A DNA stretch of 64,000 bases from Prorocentrum cordatum (lineage: Eukaryota; Sar; Dinophyceae; Prorocentrales; Prorocentraceae), in the NCBI GenBank assembly GCA_963575745.1, contig CAUYUJ010020526.1, positions 49,177 through 113,176 on the forward strand, written 5' to 3'. Of the stretch, positions 1-10,640 are shown piece by piece. The translations under genes were made by a program, and so were the position numbers. Each line of letters opens with the position of its first letter. Positions within the stretch are counted from its first letter, which is position 1. Under the pieces are notes generated by a model, which worked only from the letters and a program-made list of their open reading frames with translations, had not been told where the DNA came from and searched no databases.

Positions 1-213
1 GCGGGCCGCCCCCCCGCTTTTTCTCTGGCCGTAAGGCCTCTTAGGGCCACCGAAAAAACAACGGATCCTGCCAACTGCCTGCTCCGAACGGCCCTCTTGG
101 GCCTGCGAGCCCAAACTTTTCCTTCAGCGAGAACGTCGTCGTCGTCGTCGTCGGGCCGCCCCCCCGTTTTTTCTCTGGCCGCGCGGCCTCTTAGGGCCAG
201 TGAAAAAATAACG
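1..213. repeat. Direct repeat pair of about 60 bp
   Basis: Positions 2-63 and 151-213 are two copies of one sequence: GGGCCGCCCCCCCG, a T-run, CTCTGGCC, then CTTAGGGCCA and an A-run. No gene is seen in the first 320 bases. Confidence 0.7.
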
Positions 214-326
214 GCAACCTGTCACAAGCAAGACCCTTTTTCGTGACAGGTTGTTGGACCCTGCCTTGCAGGCACTACCCCCTGTGCTTCGATGGTGGTG
301 ATCCACCCCGCGGGTACGGGTACGCA

Positions 327-410
327 CTAGTCAGCTACAGTGCTGGGATCAGCGCGTGTGGGAGGGGTGAGCAGTGGCAGTGGGCGCTGGCGCTGCTGAG
401 CGAGATGTAG
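327..410 (+). pseudogene. Pentatricopeptide (PPR) motif relic 1
   Basis: Reading from 327 gives LVSYSAGISACGRGEQWQWA followed by LALLSEM and a TAG stop at 408-410. This is one helix-turn-helix PPR motif of the type repeated many times in dinoflagellate organelle RNA-binding proteins. No flanking motifs continue in frame and there is no start codon or intact gene around it. It is read as a decayed fragment of a PPR gene rather than a working exon. Family assignment rests on the motif alone. Confidence 0.6.
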
Positions 411-779
411 GAGGCCCAAGAGGCGCCCAAGACGACCCAAGATGACCCGGAGATGGCCCACTAGAGTCCAAGCGTCCGAAGACGGTCCCAAGATCGCTCC
501 CAGAGAGAGAACCCGACGAGGCCCCCAACGGATGCTACAACGCACCCTCCTGTTGTAGAATCCGACGGGTCCTTTCTGGGGGCCCTCTTGGGGCCGTCTT
601 CGGGCCCTCTCGAGCCCCTCTCGGGGCAATTTTCCAGGTCCTCCGGGTGCTCGCAGAATCTCCTGCAAGCCTACAAGACGGCCCGAGAGAGCGTCAAGAC
701 AGCTCAGGGAAACCCTCAAGACGGCCCAGAGATGGCCCCGCCTCGTTCCCTTGTCAGGGTACCTGCGGATTTGCTCCAC

Positions 780-945
780 GGGTACACACTAGTCAGCTAC
801 AACGCTGAGATCGTCGCGTGTGGGAGATGCGGTCAGTGGCGGCAAGCGTTGTCGCTGCTCGGCGAAATGCGGAAGAGCTATTTGGAGCCGAGCGAAAACA
901 GTTACAATCTGGGCATCACAGCGTACGAGAGGTCGTCTCGCCACT
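780..945 (+). pseudogene. PPR motif relic 2
   Basis: The frame starting near 783 reads YTLVSYNAEIVACGRCGQWR, then QALSLLGEMRKSYLEPSENS and YNLGITAYERSS. That is one full 35-residue PPR motif and the first helix of the next. The open frame continues to 1001, but after about 945 it loses PPR character. The same GGGTACxCACTAGTCAGCTAC lead-in precedes relic 1, so the two are probably copies of one repeat. RNA binding in an organelle would be the family role; this copy looks non-functional. Confidence 0.6.
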
Positions 946-1129
946 TGGTAGGACTGCCTGGCTATCTTCAGGTCGGTCTTTCGCGTTTTCGAGCATCTTG
1001 AGAAACACTGTGCGTGTGGGACCCTGCTGGGCAACCACTGCGACTACGTTGACGGACATCGGTGCTTTGAACTTGGCAGTGGCATTCCATCGTGCATGAA
1101 ACCGCTTTGGATACCATGACATGGGCCCG

Positions 1130-1435
1130 CCCTGGCTAGCCACAGCGCAGGGATCAGCACGTGTAAGAGTGGCGTACCCTGCCGTAGCTGAGCCGGATGT
1201 TGTTTGTGAAGTTTTAGCCCGATGTCGCAGGTTCTTCAGCGAGTTGCGTGATGCGAAGTCGGAGCCCAGGGCCATCAGCTACAGCGCTGGGATCAGCGCG
1301 TGCGACAAGGGCGAGCAGTGGCAGCGTGTGCGGGCGCTGCTGAGCGAGATGCGGGAGGTGGAGCTGGAGCCCACTGTGGTCTCTCCTATGATCCTGGGAA
1401 CAGTGCGTGCGAGAAGGGTTTCTGGACATAGTGGC
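1130..1435 (+). pseudogene. PPR motif relics 3-5, frameshifted
   Basis: A degenerate motif start (ASHSAGISTCKSG) lies near 1136-1176. From about 1215 the frame reads RFFSELRDAKSEPRAISYSA, then GISACDKGEQWQRVRALLSE and MREVELEPTVVS, which is one complete PPR motif with flanks. Immediately after, the continuation SYDPGNSACEKGFW is found only in another frame (about 1384-1427), followed by TAG. The motif array therefore crosses a frameshift and ends in a stop. It borders the CCCAAGACGG repeat block. Decayed PPR gene fragment; a spliced exon is less likely. Confidence 0.6.
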
Positions 1436-1439
1436 TTCC

Positions 1440-2095
1440 GGCGGCCCCGAGCCGCTGAAGAGCGCGCCCCGGCGGCCCCACGACGGCTCCGAGACGCTCC
1501 AGAGACCGCCCTGGCGGCCCACAGACGGCTCTGAACCGCTCAAGAGGGCGCCCCCACGACCCCGAGACGGCTCCAAGCCGCTCCACAGGCCACCGCGACG
1601 GCCCCTGGGGCGCTCCGAACCGCTCAAGAGGCCTCTCCGACGGCCCCAAGGGCCCCCATGGCAGGCCAGGAGCCTCCGAAGACGGCGAAAGAGGATTCCC
1701 CAGGACAGCCCGGAGACGCAAACATCGTTTCACTCCCTTGAGAAAACTCACATGTTTGGCATTCTCGTGCTTTTCGTCTCCGACGCGTCCACGACCACCC
1801 ACGATCGTCCGAAGATGCCCCCATCGGGGCCCCAAGACGGGCCCAGGACGGCCCACGAGGCGCCCAAGACGGCCCAAGGGGCACCCAAGACAGCCCGAAG
1901 AGCCGCCTAAGACTGTCCAAGACGGCCCACAGACGGCCCAAGAGGCTCCTGAGACGGCCCAAAACGGTTCCGAGACGGCCCAAACGGCACCGACGAGAGC
2001 CTAAGAGGGTCCCAAGAGGCTCCCTCGAAGCCGAAAAGAAGCCCCAAGAGGCCCCCACACGGCCCCCAAGAGGCCCTAAACAGCTACGGAATTCC
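1440..2095. repeat. Degenerate CCCAAGACGG/CCCAAGAGGC repeat block
   Basis: Irregular units of 10-14 bp (GGCCCAAGACGGCCCAAGAGG and variants) run through the stretch. Open frames here on both strands (R/P-rich or G/L-rich) are products of the repeat. The same family recurs in both orientations across the window and is the sequence into which both retrogenes are inserted. Confidence 0.85.
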
Positions 2096-2247
2096 CTCCA
2101 ACAGAGGGGGGGCGGACGAGAGGTGAGAGGCAGAGCGCAGGTCCCAACAGCCGTTTTCGATGGCCTGAGGGTCTATTAGTGACTATCCAAGATCCAGGGC
2201 ATGCATGATCGAGGCAAGACGGCGGATGATGATAATGATGATGATGA

Positions 2248-2306
<59 letters not shown>

Positions 2307-2433
2307 CTGATGCTCATGATGCTGATGCTGATGCTGCTGTTGATGCTGATGCTGATGCTGATGCTGATGCTGATGCTGATGCTGATGCTGATGCTGATGC
2401 TGATGCTGATGCTGATGATGATGATGATGATGC

Positions 2434-2502
<69 letters not shown>

Positions 2503-3040
2503 CGATCGTCCGAAGATGCCCCCATCGGGGCCCCAAGACGGGCCCAGGACGGCCCACGAGGCGCCCAAGACGGCCCAAAAGGCACCAAAGACAGCCCCAA
2601 AGACGGCCCCAGACGGCCCAAGACGGCCCGAACATGGCCCAATAGGTGCCCAAGACGGGCCATGACGGTCCCAATATGGCCAAGAAGGCACCCAAGACAG
2701 CCCGAAGAGCCGCCTAAGACGGTCCAAGACGGCCCCCAGACGGCCCAAGAGGCGCCTAAGACGGCCCACGACGGTTCCGAGACGGCCCAAACGGCACCGA
2801 CGCGAGCCCAAGAGGGCCCCAAGAGACCCCCTCGAAGCCGAAAAGAAGCCCCAAGAGGCCTCCACACGGCCGACAAGAGGCCCTAAGTGGCGACAGAATT
2901 CCCTCCATCAGAGAAGGGGCGGAAAAGAGGTGAGTTGGCAGAACGGAAGCCCCAACAGCCGATTCGATGCTCAGCCGTTTCGATGCTCCGAGGGTCTACG
3001 ATCGACGATCCAAGATCCAGGGCATGCATGATCGAGGCAA
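1795..3040. repeat. Direct duplication, copies at 1795-2217 and 2503-3040
   Basis: Both copies begin with GATCGTCCGAAGATGCCCCC, run through CCCAAGACGG repeats, pass AATTCCCTCC and CCCAACAGCCG, and end with ATCCAAGATCCAGGGCATGC and ATGATCGAGGCAAG. Copy 1 is then followed by a GAT/GCT array and copy 2 by a GGA array, at the same base. Confidence 0.8.
2218..2502. repeat. (GAT)n / (GATGCT)n / (GCT)n microsatellite
   Basis: About 285 bp of GAT, GCT and the hexamer GATGCT. It is open in all frames, giving poly-Asp, poly-Met/Leu, poly-His and poly-Ser runs that are not evidence of genes. Confidence 0.95.
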
Positions 3041-3094
3041 GAAGGAGGAGGAGGAGGAGGAGGAGGAGGAGGAGGAGGAGGAGGAGGAGGAGGA
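3041..3094. repeat. (GGA)n microsatellite
   Basis: About 18 GGA units directly after the second copy of the 1795-3040 duplication. Confidence 0.95.
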
Positions 3095-3104
3095 GAAGAC
3101 AGCC

Positions 3105-4430
3105 TCAAGAGGGTCCAGACGACGTACGGAGCTCTGAACGTGGCCCCAAGACGGCCCAAGAGGAGCCCAGACGGCCAAGTAGGGTCCCCAAAGGTCCCGA
3201 AGAGGCCCAAAAGAGGACCTGTGAGGTCGTCAACCCCCCAATATGCCCAAAGAGGCTTCATAACTGCCTCCAAGAGAGGGGGCCCAGCGCTCTTGACACG
3301 CCCGAGAAAGCTTCGCCGTCAATCAGATCTTCAACACAACGGCTTCCCCAACGTAGCGGAGCACGTCCGACCCAACAGTGATTTCTGATATGACTTCATT
3401 GAATTTCACACTCTCTTGAAGCTCTCTTGGGCCCTCCCCAGAGATCCTTGCGAGCCTCCCTGGCGCTTCCGGAGGCTTTCACCGAGGGCCTCCCGAGCCC
3501 CTTCCCGGGCGCTTTTGAGACGCCTCAGATGGCCTTCGACTTCGACGCGCATCCCTGAGAGACTTCAAAACTGCCCCCAATAGGAGGGGGGCGAACGTGC
3601 CGTGCGCCGGGGCCAAGCTGCTGGAGCGCTGCAAGAGCTCGGACACGAACGCGCGGTCTCGCTGCCGCCGCCGTGGCCGCCGCCGTGCTTATCTGTTTTC
3701 GGCAAAATCCCCGACGATCTTCCGAGAACCACTCCAGACAGATGTCGTGGCCGGAGTCCACGGGTCAGCCCCAGTCTCTTTTACAATGCAGGGGCCTTTC
3801 CGTGCGAGAAGGTCCACTGTCTTGAAAGACCCCCCCGTGCCCTGCGGGGCGCCCTGCGAGCCCCCGGGGCGCTCCCAGACGGCTCCTGGGGGTCCCAAGA
3901 TGCTCCAAGACGGCCCCTAGGACGGCTCAGAGACGCTCCAGAGGGCGCCAAGACGCCCCAAGAGGACCCCAAGCGAGCACAAGGACGGCCCCAGAGGTCC
4001 GCAGGGCAGGCTAGGAGGCTCCCAAGACAGCCCAGGAGGACCCCCAGGAGAGCCCCAAGAGGCAAACATCGTCCCGTTCCCTCCGGAAAACTGTTATTTT
4101 TCCAATGTCCTTTCTTTTCGTCTGCGCAGTCTCCAAGGTGTACAGGCCCCCAAGATCGCCCCCAAACGCCCCCAGACGGCCCGGAACGGCTCCAGAGGCG
4201 CCCGAGACGGCCCAAGAGGCACCCAAGACAGCCCCAAGAGCGGCCACTAACGGCCCAAGATGGCCCCAAGAAGGCCCCAAGATGGCCGGAGCGGCGCCCA
4301 ATGCTGCCCCAGATCGCGCCAAGACGGCCCAAAAGGCACCCAGCACGGTCCAAGAGGGCCCCGAGAGAGAGACCCCTAGGAGGACGAAAAGAGGCCCCCA
4401 AACGGCCCCCAAGAGGCCTTGGATGCTTGT
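3105..4430. repeat. CCCAAGACGG repeat family, two blocks with a non-repetitive gap
   Basis: Repeat units occupy about 3105-3260 and 3830-4430. The 3260-3830 interval is largely non-repetitive GC-rich sequence in which I see no supportable gene. Confidence 0.75.
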
Positions 4431-4434
4431 CTGA

Positions 4435-4935
4435 TTGACGATCGAAGATAGACGGGATGAAAGATCGAGGAGGAGGAGGAGGAGGAGGAGTAGGAGGAGG
4501 AGGAGAGGAGGAGGAGGAGAGGAGGAGGAGGAGGAGGGAGGAGAGGTAGGGGGAGGAGAGAGGGGAGGAGAGAGGAGGAGGAGGAGGAGGAGGAGAGAGA
4601 GGAGGAAGGGAGCTGGAGGCGGAGGCGGAGGCGGAGGCGGAGGCGGCGGAGGAGGAGGAGGAGGAGGAGGAGGAGGAGGAGGAGGAGGAGGAGGAGGGGG
4701 CTCAAAATGGCAGCAAAAACCGATAGAAGCCACCGAGATGCCCCGAGCATGACCCGAAGGAGGCCCCAAGAGGGTCCAGACGCACCGAGACGGCTCCAAA
4801 CGAGGATTGACGGGATGAAGGATCCATGGGGAGGACGAGGAGGGCCCCAAAGCCGATCGGAGCCACACAGATGGCCCTAGCATGCCCTGAAGAAGGCCCC
4901 AAGAGTGTCCAGACACCCCGAGAAGGCTCCCAACG
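4435..4935. repeat. GGA microsatellite plus CCCAAGACGG family copies
   Basis: GGA/GGAGGC repeats fill about 4466-4695, starting right after GATGAAAGATCGAGG, which resembles the sequence preceding the arrays at 2218 and 3041. Degenerate CCCAAGACGG units follow to about 4935. Confidence 0.85.
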
Positions 4936-5500
4936 CGCAGCCAAAGTAATGATCCTTCCGTGCGTTGGGCGCCTGAGCGGCTCCAGTGCGGAGAGGAGGG
5001 CACGGATGGTGACTTCACGATGGCGAGCATTCCGCGCCATCACGACGTCGTGGACCGCGACATCCGCCATCCCCGCGGTGCAGTGCGCTTCGCACGTGCA
5101 GGGCGCAGCATTTTTTGTTGCATTTGCATCGCCTCTCTGCTGTTCCGGCCATGCCTCCCTGCCTGGGTTGAAGGTCCGATTCCTCAGGAATTCTTCTTGA
5201 GGTGCCCTCGGAAGGCTCTCGGGACCCTCCAAGGAGGGCGCTTGCTCGGCCTCCTGGGAGCCTGTTCGAACTTCCAGCGTCGTCTTCGGGGCCTCTTGGA
5301 CCCTCTGGGAGCCATCTCTGGGCCTTTTGGGGACGTCTTGGGGCGGTGAGCTCGAAAGGTCGATTCGTGTCCTCGCGCTGGGGCCCGTCTTATGGAGTTC
5401 GTGGGGCCCTCTTGGGCCGTCTTGGATGCCTCTTGGCCCGTCCTGGAGACCTCTCGGGCCGTCTCGGCGCCCTCTTGCGGGCCTCGTCGGCCGTCTAGTC
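4936..5500. repeat. CCCAAGACGG family in reverse orientation; nothing else seen
   Basis: From about 5195 the complementary pattern (CTCTTGGGCCGTCTTGG) runs to about 5480, so the family is inverted relative to the blocks upstream. In 4936-5195 I see no gene. Confidence 0.7.
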
Positions 5501-5813
5501 TAAGCTCCAGACGAACGTACAGGGACATGCCCGCGCCAACCGGCCCCATTCTCACCACCATGCCCGGCGAAGAGCAGATACAATTATCACGGCGCCCCGC
5601 CACGCAGAAACTATGATGAACACAGGGCGGGGCGTGATAAACAGCTTCTGTCCAGACCATACTGTGCCTATGTGGATGTGCTTGCGCTGACACCGCCTCC
5701 ACCACCGCGTTCCTGCCTTGAGACCTCTGACACCCCAACCTCGAGGCCCCGGAGACGCTCCACTTCCGCGTCCGCGCCATGGCGGGCCGATTCCGCGGCC
5801 GCAAGGCCGCGGG

Positions 5814-5940
5814 TCAGCCCTAGTCAGCTACAGTGCTGGGATCAACGCGTGCGAGAAGGGCGAGCGATGGCAGCGGGCACTGGCGTTGCTGAGCGAGATG
5901 TGGGAGGCGAAGCTGGAACCCACCCGTGTCAGGAAAAGTC
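5814..5940 (+). pseudogene. PPR motif relic 6
   Basis: The frame reads ALVSYSAGINACEKGERWQR, then ALALLSEMWEAKLEPTRV: one almost consensus dinoflagellate PPR motif. It is the best preserved of the relics here. No second motif follows; the frame runs into R/S/T-rich sequence and stops at 6023. It could be a single exon of a spliced PPR gene, but no neighbouring PPR exon was found, so a relic is more likely. Confidence 0.6.
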
Positions 5941-6937
5941 AGACACGTCGAGGTTCGTCAGCTCGGGTTACAGGAGGAAGTACGACGAGGAAACATCAAC
6001 GTGACCGAAGTCGGAACTTTTGAGAACCTTGCAAATGCTTAGACTGGCTTTGTGAGCAGTGACAGCGTGCCCATGCATAGGCGCGGTACTAGTCAAGGTA
6101 TTGTGAGAGGAAGACGAGCTGGCGCCCGCTACGGATTGTTTGCTCAATTCGCATCCGGGTTATCATCGCGTGCCGCTTCGCTAGGGTCTGAGGTCAGGAT
6201 CGGTTAAGATCCAGATGCCTGCCTACGCGATTCAAAACCTACACCGCAGACTATGTAAATCAGTCTGCGTGACTTGGTGCCTCGCGACACTTACGAATGG
6301 CATATCGCGCGTTAGAAAGCCCAAGCGCGCTTGCGCCCAACTCATAGTCGTCTTCTACTTGCGCCAGTTATGCTTGCAATTTCTTCAGGTTTACACCTTC
6401 GCGTGCTAGGACGGGGTCCTGGCGTGCGTCTGCGCATCAAGACTCGCCGCGGGGCCTCCTATAGCCGCTGCTATCACAGTCGCAGTTTTCGTTACTCAGT
6501 CGCTTTTGCTTTCCATATCTCATCCTTTCCACAGGCGGCTTATCAGCCGCGGGGGAGGGGGGGGGAATCTTATGACGGTCCGACTGGGTGGGTAGGTTGG
6601 CAGGAGATGCGGGGTACAACATTGCGATGACATGTCGAGGCCGTGTGAGGTCACATGCCGCGCCGTGTGTGTTTTGGCTCAGGTTCCATTTGCCTCCAAG
6701 GAGAAGGCTCCCATCATATTTCCCTACCTAGGCTCTGCCTAGAAGGGTTCTTACTCTGTAGCTTAAAGGGGCTGGGCAGTGGAAAGCGCCCCGGGCGGTT
6801 CCCCCAGTCCCCTGGGAGCCAAACGAAAGCAACAGCAAAGGTAAAAGCAAACGCGCGGTTCCCCCAGTTGCGCTCCCTGGGTGCCAAGCAAAAGCAAAGG
6901 CAACAATGAAGGCAAAAACGAAAGCAAAGCAAACACA
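5941..6937. other. No gene seen
   Basis: About 1 kb of mixed composition with lower GC than its surroundings. The longest open frames are about 100 codons without recognisable motifs. A short direct repeat (GCGCGGTTCCCCCAGT region, near 6787 and 6852) is the only structure noted. Confidence 0.5.
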
Positions 6938-7228
6938 TAGCATAGCATAACATAGCATAGCATAGCATAGCATAGCATAACATAGCATAGCATATCATAG
7001 CATAGCATAGCATAGCATAGCATAGCATAGCATAGCATAGCATAGCATATCATAGCATAGCATAGCATAGCATAGCATAGCGCAGCATAGCATAGCGCAG
7101 CATAGCATAGCCTAGCCTAGCCTAGCCTAGCCTAGCCTAGCCCAGCATAGCATTGCGCAGCATAGCATAGCATATCATAGCATAGCATACCATAGCATAG
7201 CATGGCATAGCATAGCATAGCGCAGCAC
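6938..7228. repeat. (CATAG)n pentanucleotide satellite
   Basis: About 290 bp of CATAG units with variants CATAA, CATAT, CGCAG and CCTAG. CCTAG units cluster at about 7110-7142. Frames reading MLCYA on the minus strand are artefacts of the repeat. Confidence 0.95.
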
Positions 7229-7465
7229 AGCATCCACTACCGTTGCTACTAATGTTGCTTTCCTAGAGGCTCCAACTCCTGGGCAGGGTCGCACTGGGAT
7301 AACTTCAGGGAGGGGGCGGGGGAGGCGATGTGGAGGCGCAGGAGGTGCATCAACTGGGGGGCACGGGGGGCCATCGCCTGGCCCTCGTGCGCCGACCTGT
7401 CGATGCTGACGACGCCGACGCCCTGAACCGTTGGCTTCAGCTCGGCCCCCCCGTGCGACTAGGGC

Positions 7466-7925
7466 GTGTCGGGCTGGTGCGTCGAGTGCGCCTGTCAGGA
7501 CGCAGCGCGAGCCCACAAGGAGGACCTCGTCGCGGTGCGGGTCCAGGACTTGAGGGCCCAGCGCGAGAGGCATGAGAAAAAGGCAGCTGAGGAATATTAT
7601 GATGAGGCGGAGGAGGAGGAGGAGGAGGAGGAGGAGGAGCAGGAGGAGGAGGAGGAGGAGGAGGAGGAGGAGGAGGAGGAGGAGGAGGAGGAGGAGGCTG
7701 CGAGGCCGCAGGCAACCCGAGGGCGAGGCGACGAGGACACTTGAGGACGAGGAGGTCAAGGAGGGGGCGGCACTGGCGCGAGACAAACCGGAGGAAGCGA
7801 CCCCGCGAAAGACAGAGGATAAGGAAACGCAGGGGGAGGCTGCCAGACGGCAGGCCAGACAGGTGCGTGAGTCCTACTTCACCAGGATGCGCGCATCGAG
7901 ACCCGCAACTGCGAGTGCCGCGCCA
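7466..7925 (+). other. Charged open stretch around a GAG array, uncertain coding
   Basis: One frame reads AARAHKEDLVAVRVQDLRAQ then RERHEKKAAEE before a (GAG)n array at about 7606-7700. Another frame after the array reads KPEEATPRKTEDKETQGEAA then RRQARQVRESYFTRMR. Both look like charged coiled-coil protein, but they are in different frames and split by the microsatellite. This may be exons of an unknown gene or chance; no family is recognised. Confidence 0.25.
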
Positions 7926-8400
7926 TGAGCGCCTGCCCCACCGACACCTCCTCGCGATGATTTCGACCTTTCCCCCCTTTCTTTCGCGTCGTCGCCTGAC
8001 AGCAGGCGCGCGTGCTGGCTGTGAGGCGCGCGTAGTCGACCCAATTTTTAGGCAGTAGCCGATCCTCGTCTTCTGTGCGTGACGATGCGGTTCGACGATT
8101 GCGGACCCGACCAAGTCGACGGCGGACCTGTAGGCCACCAGAGGTCTTTTCCCACTCCTCCCTCCTTCGCTCTTATCATGTTAGGGCACGGTCTCCTCCT
8201 GCTCCTCCCCCCATTCTGGAACGTCTCACTCAGGCGTTGGTGCGACCCGCGGCCGCGCTAGGCCAGGGCCCCTGGGGCGTCCGCGTGCGCGCAGCGGTGG
8301 GGTTGGGTGACGCCCGATGGCGCTGCGTAAGTAAGTAAGGAAAAGGCTGATTGCTCCTTTAACCTCTCTTCCATCCCCCTTCTTCCCTCCCCCTCCCCAG

Positions 8401-8528
8401 GGAGAAGCTGAAGAAGGGCAAGTACGCCAGCCGCGTGGCGGCTGGTGCGCCGATCTACCTGACCGCAGTTATCGAGCACATCGTCGCCGAGATCCTCGAC
8501 CTCGCGGGGGGCGCTGCCGCGGGCAAGA
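8401..8528 (+). CDS. Histone H2A, internal exon (end of helix 1, loop 1, helix 2)
   Basis: The exon reads [20 protein letters not shown], then [20 protein letters not shown] and GK. This matches the conserved H2A segment containing RYLKKGxYAxRVGAGAPVYLxAVLEYLxAEILELAGNAA. It starts directly after a polypyrimidine tract ending CCCCAG at 8400. The 3' end is placed at AAGAG|GC (8528), a GC-type donor of the kind used in dinoflagellates, because this joins in frame to the next H2A exon at 19236. The N-terminal tail and AGLQFPVGR segment were not found upstream. H2A pairs with H2B in the nucleosome; dinoflagellates keep histone genes but package DNA largely without bulk nucleosomes. The family call is firm; the exon border is inferred. 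Confidence 0.82.
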
Positions 8529-8684
8529 GGCGTGGTCGGTGGGCCTGGGACGAAGCCAGGACGAGGATATGTCCGTGTGTGGATCAATCGGGGATCTCTG
8601 ACATCTTGCGGTTCTGGAAAAGGTCTCGGGCGCCGCGGCCTTCTCCGAGCGTTCCGGAATGCTTTGGGAGCGTTCTGGGCGAGG

Positions 8685-8772
8685 GGGAGAAGGGCGAGGA
8701 GGAGGGGAGGAGGAGGAGGAGGAGGTGGAGGAGGAGGAGGAGGAGGAGGAGGAGGAGGAGGAGGAGGAGGAG
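8685..8772. repeat. (GAG)n microsatellite running into an assembly gap
   Basis: GGA/GAG units run directly into the N run, so the true array length is unknown. Confidence 0.9.
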
Positions 8773-8872
8773 NNNNNNNNNNNNNNNNNNNNNNNNNNNN
8801 NNNNNNNNNNNNNNNNNNNNNNNNNNNNNNNNNNNNNNNNNNNNNNNNNNNNNNNNNNNNNNNNNNNNNNNN
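8773..8872. other. Assembly gap (100 N)
   Basis: Exactly 100 N, the usual placeholder for a scaffold join of unknown length. Confidence 0.99.
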
Positions 8873-8909
8873 TTGCATGTCACGCGGGCAAGTAAGAGCG
8901 ATCAGTCTT

Positions 8910-8950
8910 AAAATGATAGTTGTTGTTGTTGTTGCTGTTGTTGCTGTTGG

Positions 8951-9003
<53 letters not shown>

Positions 9004-10640
9004 GTTATCGTCGTCCCCCCGCGCCCCACCCGCGACCCACCCCGCGACCCACCTGGCGACCCAACCCGCGACCCACCCCGCGACCCACCCCGCGACCCAC
9101 CCCGCGACCCACCCCGCGACCCACCCCGCGACCCACCCCGCGACCCACCCCGTGACCCACCCGCGACCCACCCCGCGACCCACCCGCGACCCACCCCGTG
9201 ACGCACCCGCGACCCACCCGCGACCCACCCGCGACCCACTTGCGACCCACCCGCGACCCACCCGCGACCTGATTGCGATCCACCCGCGACCCACCCGCGA
9301 CCGATCCACATTGGTTTGAAGAAAAATCGGCGCCTGCGGCGGGCTCGTTGTATGTAGCACCCCGCAATTGCGGATAAGAGTAAGGGTGCGGGCGCGGGTG
9401 ACGCGGGCGTCGAGCCGGCGGACCTCGTGGCCCTCACCTTCCCTGTTGATGGCGCCCTTCTTCTCCTCCTCCTTCTCCTCCTCCTCCTCCTCCTCTTCCT
9501 CGTCCGCGTCCTCGTCCTCATCGTTGTCGTCGTCGTCGTCCGCCTCCTCCTCCTCCACCTCCTCCTCCTCTTCCTCCTTTTCCTCCTTTTCCTCCTCCTC
9601 CTCCTCCTCCTCCTCTTCCTCCTTTTCCTCCTCCGTTTGGAACGAATGCACAAGAAACCCGCCGCAGGCGCCGAAGTTTTGGCTTGTCCAGTAAACGTAG
9701 TCTGGGTCGCGGGCTCTCCACCGTCACCTGGAAGGAATTCAAAAACAGCCCGCCGCAGGCGCCGAACATTTGGATTTGTACACTGAACGCGGTTTGGGTC
9801 GCAGGTTCTCCACCTGGAACGAATGCAAAGGAAACCCACCGCAGGCGCCGAAGTTTTGGCTTGTTCAGTGAACGTAGTTTGGGTCGCGGGTGGGTCGCGG
9901 GCTCTCCACCGTCACCTGGAAGGAATTCAAAAACAGCCCGCCGCAGGCGCCGAAAGTTTTGATCTGTACACTGAACGCGGTTTGGGTCGCGGGCGGGTCG
10001 CAGGTTCTCCACCTGGAACGAATGCACAAGAAGCCCGCAGGCGCCGAAAATTTTGGGTGGGTCACGGGGTGGGTCGCGGGTGGGTGGCGGTGGGTCGCGG
10101 GTGGGTCGCGGGTTGGTGGCGGTGGGTCGCGGGTGGGTCGCGGGTGGGTCGCGGGTGGGTCGCGGGTGGGTCGCTGGGTGGGTCGCGGGTGGGTCGCGGG
10201 TGGGTCGCCGGTGGGTCGCGGGTGGGTCGCGGGGTGGGTCGCGGGTGGGTCGCGGGGCGGGTCGCGGGGCGGGTCGCGGGGCGGGTCGCGGGTGGGACGA
10301 CGACAAACAACAAACAACAAACAACAAACAACAAACAACAAACAACAAACAACGAGCAACAAACAACAAGCAACAAACAACAAACAACAACCAACAAACA
10401 ACAAACAACAAACAACAACAACACCAACAAGAACACGAATCCGCATCGCGGAATTCCACTTCAGCCACGCACTCAGGGACAGTGAATGACCGTTCGGTTC
10501 AGCCCCCTCATTCTGATAATTCGTGAAATTTTGGCGCCTGCGGCGGGCTTCTCCAGAGTCTCGCAGACTGCCGACGTCCCCATCGCCCCTTCACTCTTAT
10601 CCGCATCTGCGGGGTGCTGCGTATCTACATGCCTTCGTTG
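8910..10640. repeat. Composite palindrome: (TTG)n-(CGCGACCCACC)n ... (GGTGGGTCGCG)n-(AACAAAC)n
   Basis: The left arm is (TTG)n at about 8918-9002, then GTCGTC, then about 25 CCGCGACCCACC units to 9300. The right arm is about 20 GGTGGGTCGCGG units at 10060-10290, then GACGACGAC, then (AACAAAC)n to about 10425. The arms are reverse complements in order and content. Inner and outer flanks also pair: ATGTAGCACCCCGC...GGATAAGAG at about 9352-9385 against CTCTTATCCGCATCTGCGGGG at about 10593-10613. Another copy of the right arm lies at 19640-19885. Confidence 0.85.
9646..10060. repeat. Tandem units of about 85-95 bp inside the palindrome
   Basis: About five alternating units share CCGCAGGCGCCGAA, a T/A-rich core, TGAACGYRGTTTGGGTCGCGG and TCTCCACC. 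Alternate units carry either CACCTGGAAGGAATTCAAAA or CTGGAACGAATGCA. Confidence 0.8.

Noticed and set aside
2076-2876. Long frames with poly-His, poly-Asp, poly-Met or poly-Ser
   Set aside because: All are translations of GAT/GCT arrays, open in every frame on both strands.
4690-4725. Spliced-leader-like sequence on the minus strand (GCTGCCATTTTGAGCCCC)
   Set aside because: Only part of the leader core matches, no mRNA-like sequence follows, and it lies at the edge of a GGA array.
10060-10300. CRISPR-like array of short repeats
   Set aside because: Units are contiguous without unique spacers and belong to a eukaryotic minisatellite.
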